12,114 nucleotides of DNA from JBKGYG01 sp046546235 (GTDB taxonomy: Bacteria > Bacillota > Clostridia > Lachnospirales > DSM-24629), in assembly GCA_046546235.1 (NCBI GenBank), contig JBKGYG010000055.1, positions 1-12,114 of the forward strand. The letters run 5' to 3'. The translations under genes and the position numbers were made by a program. Positions 5,061 through 12,114 of this stretch are shown in pieces. How positions within the stretch are numbered: position 1 is the first letter of the stretch; each line of letters starts with the position of its first letter. The notes beneath the pieces were generated by a model. That model saw nothing but the letters and a program-made list of their open reading frames with translations, searched no databases and was not told the origin of the DNA.

Positions 5061-6458
5061 ATGGACTATAGAATTGAAAAAGATTTATTAGGTGAAGAAC
5101 ATATTGAAAGAGATAGATATTATGGAATTAATACAAAGAGAGCAACCTATAATTTTAATTTGGAAAGCAAAACTGTAAATCTAGGATTGGTTAAAGATAT
5201 AGCACTTATTAAAAAAGCTGCTGTAATTGTAAATCAAAGACTTAATAAATTTTCTAATGAAAAATCTGATGCTATAGTACAAGCTTGTGATGAAATTGTA
5301 GGAGGTAAGTTTGATACAGAATTTATAACAAGTGCATTTCAAGGTGGAGCAGGAACTTCAACTAATATGAATGTTAATGAAGTTATTGCAAATAGAGCTA
5401 TTGAAATTCTTGGAGGAGAATTAGGTGATTATAATATTGTTCATCCCTTGAACGATGTAAATATGTCACAGTCAACTAATGATGTATACCCAACAGCACT
5501 TAGAATAACTTCTATTAGATTAATTAGAAAGCTAAGTAATGTACTTGCAGAGCTTCAAGAAGCATTGCAAATAAAAGAAAACGAATTCTCGGATATTATT
5601 AAATTAGGTAGAACTCAGTTAATGGATGCTCTCCCTATGATGGTTGGACAAGGATTTGGAGCATATTCTAAAGCTATAGCAAGAGATAGATGGAGAATTT
5701 ATAAAGTTGAAGAAAGATTAAGAGAAATAAATATCGGCGGTACTGCTATTGGAACAGGGTTAAATGCGACAAATAAATTTATATATATGATTACTGACCT
5801 GCTTCAGGATTTAACTGGATTAGGTCTTGCTAGATCGAATTATCCAATGGATATTACACAGAATTGTGATGTTTTTGTAGAAGTATCAGGATTGTTAAAA
5901 TCCTGTAGTGTTAATCTAATGAAGATATCTAATGATTTAAGATTACTAAATTCAGGGCCAAAAGGTGGGTTTGGAGAGATTACTTTGCCAGAAGTACAAG
6001 CTGGGTCATCTATCATGCCGGGAAAAGTCAACCCAGTAATTCCTGAAATGATAGCACAGATTTCTATGAGAGTAATTGCTAATGATAGTGCTATCACAAT
6101 GGCTAGCTCATCTGGACAACTTGAACTTAATGCTTTTACACCTTTAATAGCCGAGTCAATCCTTGAGTCATTAGAGCTCTTAATAAATGGAGTTACTATT
6201 TTTAGAGAAAAATGTATCGAAGGAATTAAGATAAACAAGAATAATTGCAAGGATAATCTTGAAAAATCTACTTCATTAATAACAGCACTTATTCATCATA
6301 TCGGATATGATAAGTGTAGTGAAATATCCAAAAAAGCATTAAATGAAGAAAAAACAATTAGAGAAATACTCATTAAAGAGAACGTATTATCAAAAGAAGA
6401 AATTGACAATTTATTAAATCCTTATGAAATAACAAAACCAGGTATTCCAGGAAAATAG
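5061..6458 (+). CDS. aspA: Aspartate ammonia-lyase (aspartase)
   Basis: A 465-residue enzyme of the fumarase/aspartase superfamily that converts L-aspartate to fumarate and ammonia. Conserved regions in order are: TSAFQGGAGTSTNMNVNEV (about 90-110), HPLNDVNMSQSTNDVYPTA (about 130-150), the KLGRTQLMDALP region, and the flexible catalytic loop GSSIMPGKVNP at residues 315-325 with the catalytic serine. The NMNVNE signature and an N-terminus beginning YRIEKDLLGE fit aspartase better than class II fumarase. Full length. The downstream hydF starts 11 nt after the stop. An aspA-hydF linkage is, to my knowledge, common in Clostridia with [FeFe]-hydrogenase; aspartase may relate to the supply of small molecules for H-cluster assembly, but that is inference. 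Confidence 0.93.
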   Translation: MDYRIEKDLLGEEHIERDRYYGINTKRATYNFNLESKTVNLGLVKDIALIKKAAVIVNQRLNKFSNEKSDAIVQACDEIVGGKFDTEFITSAFQGGAGTSTNMNVNEVIANRAIEILGGELGDYNIVHPLNDVNMSQSTNDVYPTALRITSIRLIRKLSNVLAELQEALQIKENEFSDIIKLGRTQLMDALPMMVGQGFGAYSKAIARDRWRIYKVEERLREINIGGTAIGTGLNATNKFIYMITDLLQDLTGLGLARSNYPMDITQNCDVFVEVSGLLKSCSVNLMKISNDLRLLNSGPKGGFGEITLPEVQAGSSIMPGKVNPVIPEMIAQISMRVIANDSAITMASSSGQLELNAFTPLIAESILESLELLINGVTIFREKCIEGIKINKNNCKDNLEKSTSLITALIHHIGYDKCSEISKKALNEEKTIREILIKENVLSKEEIDNLLNPYEITKPGIPGK

Positions 6459-6469
6459 GAGGAATAATA

Positions 6470-7696
6470 ATGAGTTTGAATACAACACCACGATCCGAAC
6501 GAGTACATATCGCGCTTTTTGGTATGACTAATGCTGGTAAATCAAGTGTCATAAATGCTATAACTAATCAAGACCTAGCAATAGTATCGGATGTAAGAGG
6601 AACAACAACGGACCCAGTTTATAAATCAATAGAGATTTTACCTATTGGACCTTGCGTTATTATTGATACAGCAGGACTTAATGATATTAGTGAATTAGGA
6701 GAACTTAGGAAGAAAAAGACCTTAGAAGTTCTAAGTAAAACTGATGTGGCACTTGTAATAATAGATGCTTCTATTGGAATAAGTGACTATGATAGATTTA
6801 TTATAAACAAGGTTAAAGAAAAAAACATACCAGTAATAGCGGTTTTTAATAAAATTGATAAAGTAGATAGTTCAATAATTGAACCACCAAAAAGAGATTT
6901 GGATATACCAAGTGTTTTAGTATCAGCAGAAACTAAACAGGGTATAAAAGAATTGAAGAGTAAAATTATAAGTACCTTACCTGAGGAAGAGGATAAATTT
7001 AAAATAGTAGGAGACTTAATAAATCCAGGAGACTTTGTTGTATTAGTTACTCCCATAGATAAAGCAGCACCAAAAGGTAGACTTATTCTTCCTCAACAGC
7101 AAACAATAAGAGATATATTAGAAAGTGATGCAATTTCCATTGTGACAAAGGAATTTGAACTTAGAGAAACCCTTAATAATCTAGCTAAAAAACCTAAATT
7201 AGTAATTACAGACTCTCAAGCATTTTTAAAAGTAGCAGCTGATACTCCAAAAGATATATTGATGACTTCATTTTCAATATTATTTGCAAGGTACAAAGGT
7301 GATCTTGTAGAACTTATAAAAGGAGTTAAAGCTATAGAAAAATTAAAAGATGGGGATAAGATACTAATCTCTGAAGGATGCACTCATCATAGACAAGCTG
7401 ATGATATTGGAAAAGTAAAAATACCAAGATGGATAAGACAAATAACAGGTAAAAACTTAGAATTTGAATTCTCATCAGGAATGTCATACACAGACGATGT
7501 TACTAAATACTCTATTATCGTTCATTGTGGTGGTTGTATGCTTAACAAAAAGGCAATGCTAAGTAGAATTAATGATGCTAAAAACTATAATGTACCAATT
7601 GTAAACTATGGAATATTAATTGCATATGTACACGGAATATTAGATAGAGCTCTTGAACCATTTCCAATGGCTAAGATGATATGGGATGAAGAATAA
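6470..7696 (+). CDS. hydF: [FeFe]-hydrogenase H-cluster maturation GTPase HydF
   Basis: A 408-residue scaffold protein that carries the diiron precursor made by HydE and HydG and passes it to the hydrogenase apoprotein. The N-terminal GTPase domain has the P loop GMTNAGKSS (about 18-26), switch threonines in RGTTTDP, DTAGL (G3) and NKID (G4). A central dimerisation domain follows from about residue 180. The C-terminal iron-sulfur domain has the family's CxH...HCxxC pattern: C304, H306, then H352, C353 and C356. Full length with all cluster ligands. It starts at an ATG 9 nt after GGAGG. hydE and hydG are not in the window. The gene shows that the organism makes [FeFe]-hydrogenase, hence an anaerobic, probably fermentative lifestyle. 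Confidence 0.96.
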   Translation: MSLNTTPRSERVHIALFGMTNAGKSSVINAITNQDLAIVSDVRGTTTDPVYKSIEILPIGPCVIIDTAGLNDISELGELRKKKTLEVLSKTDVALVIIDASIGISDYDRFIINKVKEKNIPVIAVFNKIDKVDSSIIEPPKRDLDIPSVLVSAETKQGIKELKSKIISTLPEEEDKFKIVGDLINPGDFVVLVTPIDKAAPKGRLILPQQQTIRDILESDAISIVTKEFELRETLNNLAKKPKLVITDSQAFLKVAADTPKDILMTSFSILFARYKGDLVELIKGVKAIEKLKDGDKILISEGCTHHRQADDIGKVKIPRWIRQITGKNLEFEFSSGMSYTDDVTKYSIIVHCGGCMLNKKAMLSRINDAKNYNVPIVNYGILIAYVHGILDRALEPFPMAKMIWDEE

Positions 7697-7733
7697 ACTT
7701 TCAGGCTTTGGCAAAGTATTAATATAAATAATA

Positions 7734-7929
7734 GTAGAGTAATATATATGCAGATAAGAGATTTTTAAATATTTGATTAGAAAAAATTAGTGAGTGGAAA
7801 TAGTTATTCCGTTAAGAACCTTGAGTGTTTGACCAACGGGAGTTCTCAAGGTTTAGGAATAACTATTGGAACGAACTTAGTTTTTCTTCAAATATTTAAT
7901 ATGAACGTTTTGCATATATATTTCTCTAC
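7734..7929. repeat. 196-nt foldback palindrome (MITE-like) between convergent genes
   Basis: Nested perfect arms pair in register: 7734-7752 with 7911-7929 (18 of 19), 7767-7776 with 7888-7897, AGAAAAA with TTTTTCT, 7799-7810 with 7856-7867 (12 bp), and 7817-7825 with 7845-7853 (9 bp). An apical loop of 19 nt remains. No target-site duplication is evident at the ends. It fills the gap between hydF and the VWA gene, so it may also act as a terminator. It has no coding potential. It could be a foldback MITE or a long structured 3' region. Confidence 0.75.
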
Positions 7930-7962
7930 GGAAATTACCAATAAAAGGTTATCTTGAAGTTG

Positions 7963-9291
7963 TTACTTAACATATTTATTAATAACTCTAACTAACAAAT
8001 CATTTAATAACTCAACATCATATTCCCCAATAGTTGGTTCAATATGACTATTACCAATTCCACTATCATCTGTTAGGAAAACATAAGTTCCATTAGTTGA
8101 GATACTAAAAAATCTTAAAAGAAATTCAGTAGACTTATCAACTCCACTAGAGGCAATGGGAATTATATGAATACCTTTTTCAGCAGCTTCCTTAATCACA
8201 TTGTGTAGTGTTTCTATATTCTCATCTGTAGGATGAGGAGGGGCATCTAGTACTAAAAACAATAATCTAGCTTTAGCATTCTCACTCCATTGGTGGTTTT
8301 CTATGGCATCTTTTAATGCAGTTTCTACAGCTTCTTCATAATCTCCCCCACCATCAGCGGATTGGTTACTAATCTGAGTTATAACTTCTTTAATATTTTT
8401 AGTAAATGGATAAGAGCGAGTTACATACTCATCACCATGATCTCTATAATAATTACAACTTATGCGTATATCTAGATTTTGATTTGAGTCATCCTTTGTT
8501 CTATTAACGACACTTTTTAACTCTTCTTTTAAGTATTCTAACTCATCACCCATAGAACCAGTTGTATCAACTACAAACATTAAATCTAATAACTCATTAG
8601 GTTTTTCGCTATTCTCTATAGTTATATCTATTGTCTTATTTGATAGTTTTACATCCTCGATAACTTTTTTGGCGTCACCAGATACAACTTTTATATTAAA
8701 TGATGTATTTTGAGATTGATTATATAAGCTAGAAAAAAGATACGCTCTTCCTCTGTTATCAGTTTTGGTAGCCCAAATGGTATTATTTTGTTTATCTGTT
8801 AAAACAACTTCTGCATCTACAACAGGGTCGTTTCCATTTGTTACTAAAGTTTCAATTTTATTTTGAGTATTAAATTTCCATAACTTTACAGCAGTATCTA
8901 ATTCTTGATTTTGCATTAAGTCTAACCAAAACTGCCAATTGTCTAAGTCACGCCATTCACCAGCAGTTAATTGACCTGGTTCAATTTGAACTTGTTCCCT
9001 TTCTTGCTCAGGCGGGATAACCTCTATGTCTGGAGATTCGCTTGTTACATCTGCATCAGAACTAAATTCCATTTTCAATTCAGATTCATCGGATATATCG
9101 GATGGTTCTGATAAATGCTCAGATGAACTAGAGTCTAAACTTTTAGCAGGTTCATCGAAATGCTCATAGTCACCAGTTTCTGCCTCAACATCAGATGTGT
9201 CTTTGCTTTCATCACTGACACAACCAGACAAAGTAATGAATAGTAATAAAATAATTAAAGATATAGAAATAAGTTTTTTTATTATTAACAT
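7963..9291 (-). CDS. Secreted lipoprotein with von Willebrand factor A domain
   Basis: A 442-residue lipoprotein. A lipoprotein signal peptide (KK, then a hydrophobic stretch, lipobox LSGC with lipidated C24) predicts anchoring on the outer face of the membrane. Residues 25-100 form an acidic, Ser/Glu/Asp-rich low-complexity spacer. Residues about 145-220 look like an immunoglobulin-like or carboxypeptidase-regulatory fold (VVDAEVVLTDKQNNTIWATK). The VWA domain follows from about 235, with a MIDAS-like DTTGSM motif and a later DAPPHPT segment, so metal-dependent protein binding is likely. I chose ATG 9291 over the TTG one codon earlier because GGAGG lies 9 nt before it. The ligand is unknown. 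The gene stands alone and converges on hydF. Confidence 0.85.
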   Translation of the reverse strand: MLIIKKLISISLIILLLFITLSGCVSDESKDTSDVEAETGDYEHFDEPAKSLDSSSSEHLSEPSDISDESELKMEFSSDADVTSESPDIEVIPPEQEREQVQIEPGQLTAGEWRDLDNWQFWLDLMQNQELDTAVKLWKFNTQNKIETLVTNGNDPVVDAEVVLTDKQNNTIWATKTDNRGRAYLFSSLYNQSQNTSFNIKVVSGDAKKVIEDVKLSNKTIDITIENSEKPNELLDLMFVVDTTGSMGDELEYLKEELKSVVNRTKDDSNQNLDIRISCNYYRDHGDEYVTRSYPFTKNIKEVITQISNQSADGGGDYEEAVETALKDAIENHQWSENAKARLLFLVLDAPPHPTDENIETLHNVIKEAAEKGIHIIPIASSGVDKSTEFLLRFFSISTNGTYVFLTDDSGIGNSHIEPTIGEYDVELLNDLLVRVINKYVK

Positions 9292-9448
9292 CAATTAATC
9301 CCTCCAAAATAAAAGTATATTTTAGTAAGCATTTATTGTTTAACGAATGAAATACTATAAAAGTTTCATTTTGAACAGCTAGTTTAAAAAAATAATGATT
9401 TAGAATTTTTATTAAAAGCAACATTTTCTCAAAAAGTCTTAAGTTGAC

Positions 9449-9457
9449 ATTATAACA
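9449..9457 (-). promoter_or_regulatory. Candidate extended -10 promoter of the VWA lipoprotein gene
   Basis: TGTTATAAT on the minus strand (TGnTATAAT) would give a leader of about 150 nt before the ATG at 9291. No convincing -35 box is seen. The intergenic stretch 9292-9486 holds no gene; the open frame across it is very A/T-rich and lacks a ribosome binding site. Confidence 0.35.
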
Positions 9458-9486
9458 AAATAATAACATTAGAGAGACTATATTTA

Positions 9487-9515
9487 TTGACAAGTAATTA
9501 TATATATAATAATAT
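9487..9515 (+). promoter_or_regulatory. Sigma-A promoter of the NmrA-like/marR operon
   Basis: A perfect TTGACA (9487-9492), a 17-nt spacer, then TAATAT (9510-9515). The start site would be near 9522, inside the inverted repeat described next. Spacing and -35 match are ideal. Confidence 0.7.
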
Positions 9516-9547
9516 AGTTAGTGTAAAAACTATTAATACACTAACTA
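9515..9547. promoter_or_regulatory. Inverted-repeat operator, probable MarR site
   Basis: Eleven-bp perfect inverted repeat TAGTTAGTGTA (9515-9525) and TACACTAACTA (9537-9547), with an 11-nt spacer. Half-site centres are 22 nt apart, two helical turns, as expected for a dimeric winged-helix repressor. It starts at the last base of the -10 box, so binding would block transcription. The only regulator gene in this operon is the MarR gene, which makes autoregulation the obvious guess. Confidence 0.6.
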
Positions 9548-9563
9548 AACGGGAGATGACAAA

Positions 9564-10421
9564 ATGGGAAAAGTTCTAATAACAGGAATTACAGGAAATG
9601 TTGGTTTTTATGTTTATAAAAGTTTAATAGACTTAGGAGAAGAAGTAAAAGGTGGAGTTAGGTCTATAGAAAAAGCTAGAAAAAAAATAGATAATGAAAC
9701 TGAGGTTGTTGAATTTGATTTTATAAAAAAAAATACTTATGATAAAGCTTTAGAAAGTGTTGATAGAGTGTTTTTAATGAGGCCTCCTCATATTGGAAAG
9801 CCAGAAGATCTTTATCTATTTATAAATGCTATGAAAAGGCATGGTGTTAAGATGTTGTCTTTTCTTTCTTTAATGGGAATAGAAAAAAATCCTGTACCAC
9901 CACATTATAAGATTGAGAAATATATAGAAAAAGTTGGTTTGCCTTATTGTCATATTAGACCAGGATTTTTTATGCAGAACATAAGCGAAGTTCATGCTAA
10001 GGAGATAAAGGACAAAAATGAGATTTTTATTCCTGCCGGTAAAAGTAAATGTAGTTTTATAGATGCATATGATATAGGGCTAGCTACAGCAGAAGTTTTG
10101 CATAACTATAAGAATCATATCAATACTGCTTATACTATTACTGGACGAGAATCCTTAAATTATTATGAAGTAGCAGACATTTTATCTGAAGTTTTAGGAA
10201 GAAAGATTACGTATGGAAAGCCATCAATGTTACGATTTAGAAGTTATATGATTAAAAAAAGAGGTCTGGATAAAGGGTTTGTAACTGTTATGATGATGCT
10301 TTATTTTATGACTAAAATGGGAACAGCGAAAAAAATATATGGTGATTTTGAAAAAATAACTAATAAAAAGACACGTACTTTTAGAGAATTTGCAGAAAAA
10401 AATAAGGAGAAGTGGATATAG
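9564..10421 (+). CDS. NmrA-like NAD(P)-binding protein (atypical SDR)
   Basis: A 285-residue atypical short-chain dehydrogenase of the NmrA/SDR_a type. The N-terminal Rossmann motif G8-I-T-G11-N-V-G14 binds NAD(P), followed by strand/helix repeats with VEFDF (about 49-53) and RVFLMRPPH (about 70-78). PYCHIRPGFFMQN (about 128-140) and SFIDAYDIGLATAEVL (about 158-175) are typical of NmrA-like proteins and NAD(P)H:quinone-type relatives. The classical YxxxK active site is not clearly kept, so it may act as a redox sensor or a reductase of unknown substrate. The ribosome binding site is GGGAG before ATG 9564. It is co-transcribed with the MarR gene directly downstream, a common pairing for stress- or redox-responsive enzymes. 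Confidence 0.82.
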   Translation: MGKVLITGITGNVGFYVYKSLIDLGEEVKGGVRSIEKARKKIDNETEVVEFDFIKKNTYDKALESVDRVFLMRPPHIGKPEDLYLFINAMKRHGVKMLSFLSLMGIEKNPVPPHYKIEKYIEKVGLPYCHIRPGFFMQNISEVHAKEIKDKNEIFIPAGKSKCSFIDAYDIGLATAEVLHNYKNHINTAYTITGRESLNYYEVADILSEVLGRKITYGKPSMLRFRSYMIKKRGLDKGFVTVMMMLYFMTKMGTAKKIYGDFEKITNKKTRTFREFAEKNKEKWI

Positions 10422-10423
10422 GT

Positions 10424-10861
10424 ATGAATTTTAGTAATGAAAGTAATAATATTGGGTTTTTGTTAAATAAAGCTTCCAGGTCAATAAAGAGAAAATTAGA
10501 TGGAAAACTATCTGAGATTGGGATAACTTCACAACAATTTGCAGTGATAAGAGTTGTATTTGGGTATGATAATAAAGATGAAAACAAGTTAACACCTGCA
10601 CTTATTGCTGAAGAGTTAGATTTTAATAGGCCAACAGTTACAGGTATAATCGATCGTCTAGAATCTAAAGATTTAGTTTGTCGACAAGTAAATCCAGATG
10701 ATAGAAGGTCTCAAATTATTACTTTAACAGGTGAATCTAGAGAATTGATTCCAGAGTTAGAAAGATTAAGTAAAGAGACTATTGAAGAAGCTATGAGTGG
10801 ATTAACTGAGAAACAAGTAGATAATTTGAAGGATTATTTAAATATAATTATTAGAACTTGA
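10424..10861 (+). CDS. MarR family transcriptional regulator
   Basis: A 145-residue winged-helix regulator. The recognition region LTPALIAEELDFNRPTVTGI (two helices) is followed by the wing with the MarR signature DRLESKDLVCRQVNPDDRR and then LT, and by a C-terminal dimerisation helix. It is of normal length for MarR. I chose ATG 10424, two nt after the upstream stop, with AAGGAG at 10404-10409. A GTG at 10412 in the same frame would overlap the upstream gene but leaves only 2 nt from the ribosome binding site. No cysteine lies near the N-terminus, so a classical OhrR-type thiol sensor is unlikely. It probably represses its own operon through the repeat at 9515-9547. Confidence 0.88.
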   Translation: MNFSNESNNIGFLLNKASRSIKRKLDGKLSEIGITSQQFAVIRVVFGYDNKDENKLTPALIAEELDFNRPTVTGIIDRLESKDLVCRQVNPDDRRSQIITLTGESRELIPELERLSKETIEEAMSGLTEKQVDNLKDYLNIIIRT

Positions 10862-10886
10862 TTTTATCACGTTAATCCTATATTAT
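10858..10886 (+). promoter_or_regulatory. Sigma-A promoter of tcdA, overlapping the marR stop
   Basis: TTGATT (10858-10863), a 17-nt spacer and TATTAT (10881-10886) predict transcription from about 10893. This would separate tcdA from the MarR operon and give it a leader of about 160 nt. Confidence 0.55.
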
Positions 10887-10903
10887 GTCTACAGATGATA
10901 ATA

Positions 10904-11032
10904 ACTCAACTTTCCCCCTTTAGTGCTTGTTAGCTCTGATACACAAGTTAAGGTCATAAAGCTACTTTTTTACCGCAGTGTGTTAGGATAGCTTGATGTC
11001 CAAGGGTTTTGAAACACTGTGGGAAATTGAGT
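10904..11032 (+). ncRNA. Structured leader RNA of tcdA (candidate cis-regulator)
   Basis: The ends of the 129-nt region pair: ACTCAA and TTTCCC (10904-10916, one bulged C) with GGGAAATTGAGT (11021-11032). An inner helix CCGCAGTGT (10973-10981) pairs with ACACTGTGG (11014-11022, one G·U). The two helices share 11021-11022, so they compete at that point. Further local pairings are CTTGT/ACAAG near 10925-10946 and AAGCTA/TAGCTT near 10959-10992. It lies between a predicted promoter and the ribosome binding site, so it could be a regulatory leader. I recognise no known riboswitch consensus (TPP, SAM, FMN, lysine, purine, T-box, cobalamin). Confidence 0.5.
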
Positions 11033-11054
11033 AATAATACAAGAGGTGCTAGTT

Positions 11055-11801
11055 ATGTTACATGCTTTTTCACGAACAGAAATGCTTATTGGAGAAGAAG
11101 GTCTTAATAAATTAAAAAATGCCACAGTTGCTGTTTTTGGGGTAGGTGGCGTTGGAACCTATGCTGTAGAAGGCTTAATAAGAAGTGGTTTAGGAAAGAT
11201 TATCTTAGTTGATGATGATGAAGTTTGCCTTACTAATATCAACAGACAACTTCATGCTACAAGAAAAACTATTGGTAAGCCAAAAGTAGAAGTTATGAAA
11301 GATCGAATCTTATCTATTAATCCAAAAGTGGAAGTTATAACTTATCAAGAGTTATATACATCAGAGTCGGCAGAGAAACTTCTATCAGACGATTATTCTT
11401 ATGTAATTGATGCTATTGATATGGTAACTTCTAAAATTGATTTGATTGAAAGATGTAAAAATAATGGTATACCTATTATTAGTGCAATGGGAGCAGGTAA
11501 TAAGATGAATCCAACAATGCTAGAAGTAGCGGATATTTATGAAACAAGTATTTGCCCATTAGCTAAAGTTATGAGGAAAGAGCTAAGAAAAAAAGGTATT
11601 AATAGTCTTAAAGTAGTATATTCAAAAGAAAAGGCAATTACTCCAATACAAGTTGGTGGAGATTGCAAGACAAATTGTATTTGTCCAAATAAAGATAGAA
11701 CTTGTGCAACAAGAAGACAGATTCCAGGAAGTATGTCATTTGTTCCTTCTGTATCGGGATTAATTATTGGATCAGAAGTAGTAAAAGATTTGATCAAATA
11801 A
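11055..11801 (+). CDS. tcdA: tRNA threonylcarbamoyladenosine dehydratase (TcdA, ThiF/E1-like)
   Basis: A 248-residue E1-like enzyme that uses ATP to dehydrate and cyclise t6A at position 37 of ANN-decoding tRNAs to ct6A. The nucleotide-binding loop G29-V-G31-G32-V-G34 is followed by VDDDEVCLTNINRQLHA, the E1/ThiF Asp and Asn/Arg signature. Later come DAIDMVTSK and a GAGNKMNPT segment that is typical of TcdA and differs from ThiF/MoeB. A cysteine group (C204, C208, C210, C217) lies near the C-terminus, a feature of many Firmicute members, possibly a metal or Fe-S site (inference). I chose ATG 11055 after AAGAGGTG; a GTG at 11046 in frame overlaps that ribosome binding site. Full length, with its own promoter and structured leader. 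Confidence 0.9.
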   Translation: MLHAFSRTEMLIGEEGLNKLKNATVAVFGVGGVGTYAVEGLIRSGLGKIILVDDDEVCLTNINRQLHATRKTIGKPKVEVMKDRILSINPKVEVITYQELYTSESAEKLLSDDYSYVIDAIDMVTSKIDLIERCKNNGIPIISAMGAGNKMNPTMLEVADIYETSICPLAKVMRKELRKKGINSLKVVYSKEKAITPIQVGGDCKTNCICPNKDRTCATRRQIPGSMSFVPSVSGLIIGSEVVKDLIK

Positions 11802-11806
11802 GCAAA

Positions 11807-11860
11807 GTAGGGCGTATCACAACACATCAATTTTATGTAGGGGCGTATCACGATGCGCCC
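11807..11860 (+). repeat. REP type a copy in plus orientation, with a truncated copy before it
   Basis: The full copy is 11837-11860: GTAG foot, then the GGGCG/CGCCC hairpin with apex TATC-AC-GATG. It is the exact reverse complement of the type a copies near the transposase. A partial copy at 11807-11820 shares the GTAG foot and the TATCAC half, but its 3' half is replaced by an unrelated ACACATC segment. It lies directly after tcdA, about 7.5 kb from the RAYT gene, so the family is dispersed. Confidence 0.8.
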
Positions 11861-11865
11861 ACTTT

Positions 11866-11974
11866 ATTCAATCAGCAGGGACAAATCGCGTTGCGAACGT
11901 GGCGAAGCCACTTTTGTCCTTATATAGGAAAGTCCTATTTTTAAGATAATTGGTACTTAAAACATGTACCAATT
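11866..11974 (+). repeat. Structured 109-nt repeat, copy 1
   Basis: Starts ATTCAATCAGCAGG. GGACAAA (11879-11885) pairs with TTTGTCC (11913-11919) and encloses two small hairpins, CGC-GTT-GCG and GTGGC-GAA-GCCAC, to give a three-way junction. A hairpin AATTGGTAC (11948-11956) / GTACCAATT (11966-11974) with loop TTAAAACAT ends the unit. A TAGGA/TCCTA hairpin followed by TTTTT (11924-11941) between them resembles a terminator in this copy only. The strand is not certain. Confidence 0.75.
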
Positions 11975-11998
11975 GTGCAAGTTTAATTATTTAAGAAT

Positions 11999-12107
11999 AT
12001 TCAATCAGCAGGGACAAATCGCAAAGCGAACGTGGCAAAGCCACTTTTGTCCTTATATGGGAAAGTGCTACTTTTGAGATCATCGGGACTTGATACATGT
12101 CCCGATA
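11999..12107 (+). repeat. Structured 109-nt repeat, copy 2
   Basis: Second copy, 133 nt downstream and colinear without gaps. GGACAAA (12012-12018) pairs with TTTGTCC (12046-12052), and the small hairpins are kept with changed loops (CGC-AAA-GCG, GTGGC-AAA-GCCAC). The end hairpin is ATCGGGAC (12082-12089) / GTCCCGAT (12099-12106) with loop TTGATACAT. Two base pairs of this hairpin differ from copy 1 on both strands, which keeps the pairing. Confidence 0.75.
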
Positions 12108-12114
12108 CCATGGA

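Noticed and set aside
9212..9493. Minus-strand 93-codon frame upstream of and overlapping the VWA gene
   Set aside because: A/T-driven frame rich in Phe/Ile/Leu/Tyr without a ribosome binding site; it overlaps the lipoprotein start in another frame.
11702..11944. Plus-strand frame ending after tcdA
   Set aside because: It runs through tcdA out of frame, then through the REP and the structured repeat; not protein-like.
11866..12107. Integron attC sites
   Set aside because: The hairpins lack the attC core sites and no integrase or cassette gene structure is seen.

Overview
The window reads as chromosomal DNA of a low-GC, anaerobic Clostridia-type Firmicute. It is strongly A/T-rich, ribosome binding sites are GGAGG-like, and it carries hydF, the GTPase that matures [FeFe]-hydrogenase, next to aspA. 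I cannot place it reliably below class level.

Layout. Positions 1-860 hold the tail of an unknown gene and a YgjP-type zinc metalloprotease gene, closed by a bidirectional hairpin terminator. Positions 861-2450 on the minus strand hold a soluble slipin (SPFH) gene. Upstream of it, on the same strand, is a non-coding region that folds into two tRNA cloverleaf look-alikes in circularly permuted order: T arm, then a capped acceptor stem, then D arm. This matches the architecture of bacterial Y RNAs of the YrlA type (tRNA mimics without a free CCA end) and is the most interesting object here. Positions 2645-3055 encode a MutT-like Nudix hydrolase whose last nine residues come from a REP repeat.

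Positions 3027-4575 form a REP/RAYT element. A single-domain HUH tyrosine transposase gene (3701-4222) lies in a mosaic of GTAG-footed hairpins of two sequence types in opposite orientation, including a 263-bp tandem duplication. A decayed REP lies inside the transposase gene itself. Positions 4622-7696 are a tight plus-strand operon yjbQ-aspA-hydF. It is followed by a 196-nt foldback palindrome (7734-7929) and a convergent gene for a VWA-domain lipoprotein (7963-9291, minus).

Positions 9487-10861 are an NmrA-like NAD(P)-binding protein plus MarR regulator pair. They lie behind a good sigma-A promoter with an 11-bp inverted repeat just after the -10 box, probably the MarR operator. Positions 10858-11801 are tcdA, the tRNA ct6A-forming enzyme, behind its own promoter and a roughly 160-nt leader with alternative helices. 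The end (11807-12114) holds one more REP and two copies, 133 nt apart, of a structured repeat whose terminal hairpin shows compensatory base changes.

The genes are mostly independent housekeeping units. The clear functional groupings are yjbQ-aspA-hydF, NmrA-like/MarR, RAYT with its REPs, and, as a hypothesis, slipin with its tRNA-mimic RNA. No Ro60 (TROVE) or RtcB gene lies in the window, so that last link rests on RNA shape and gene orientation.
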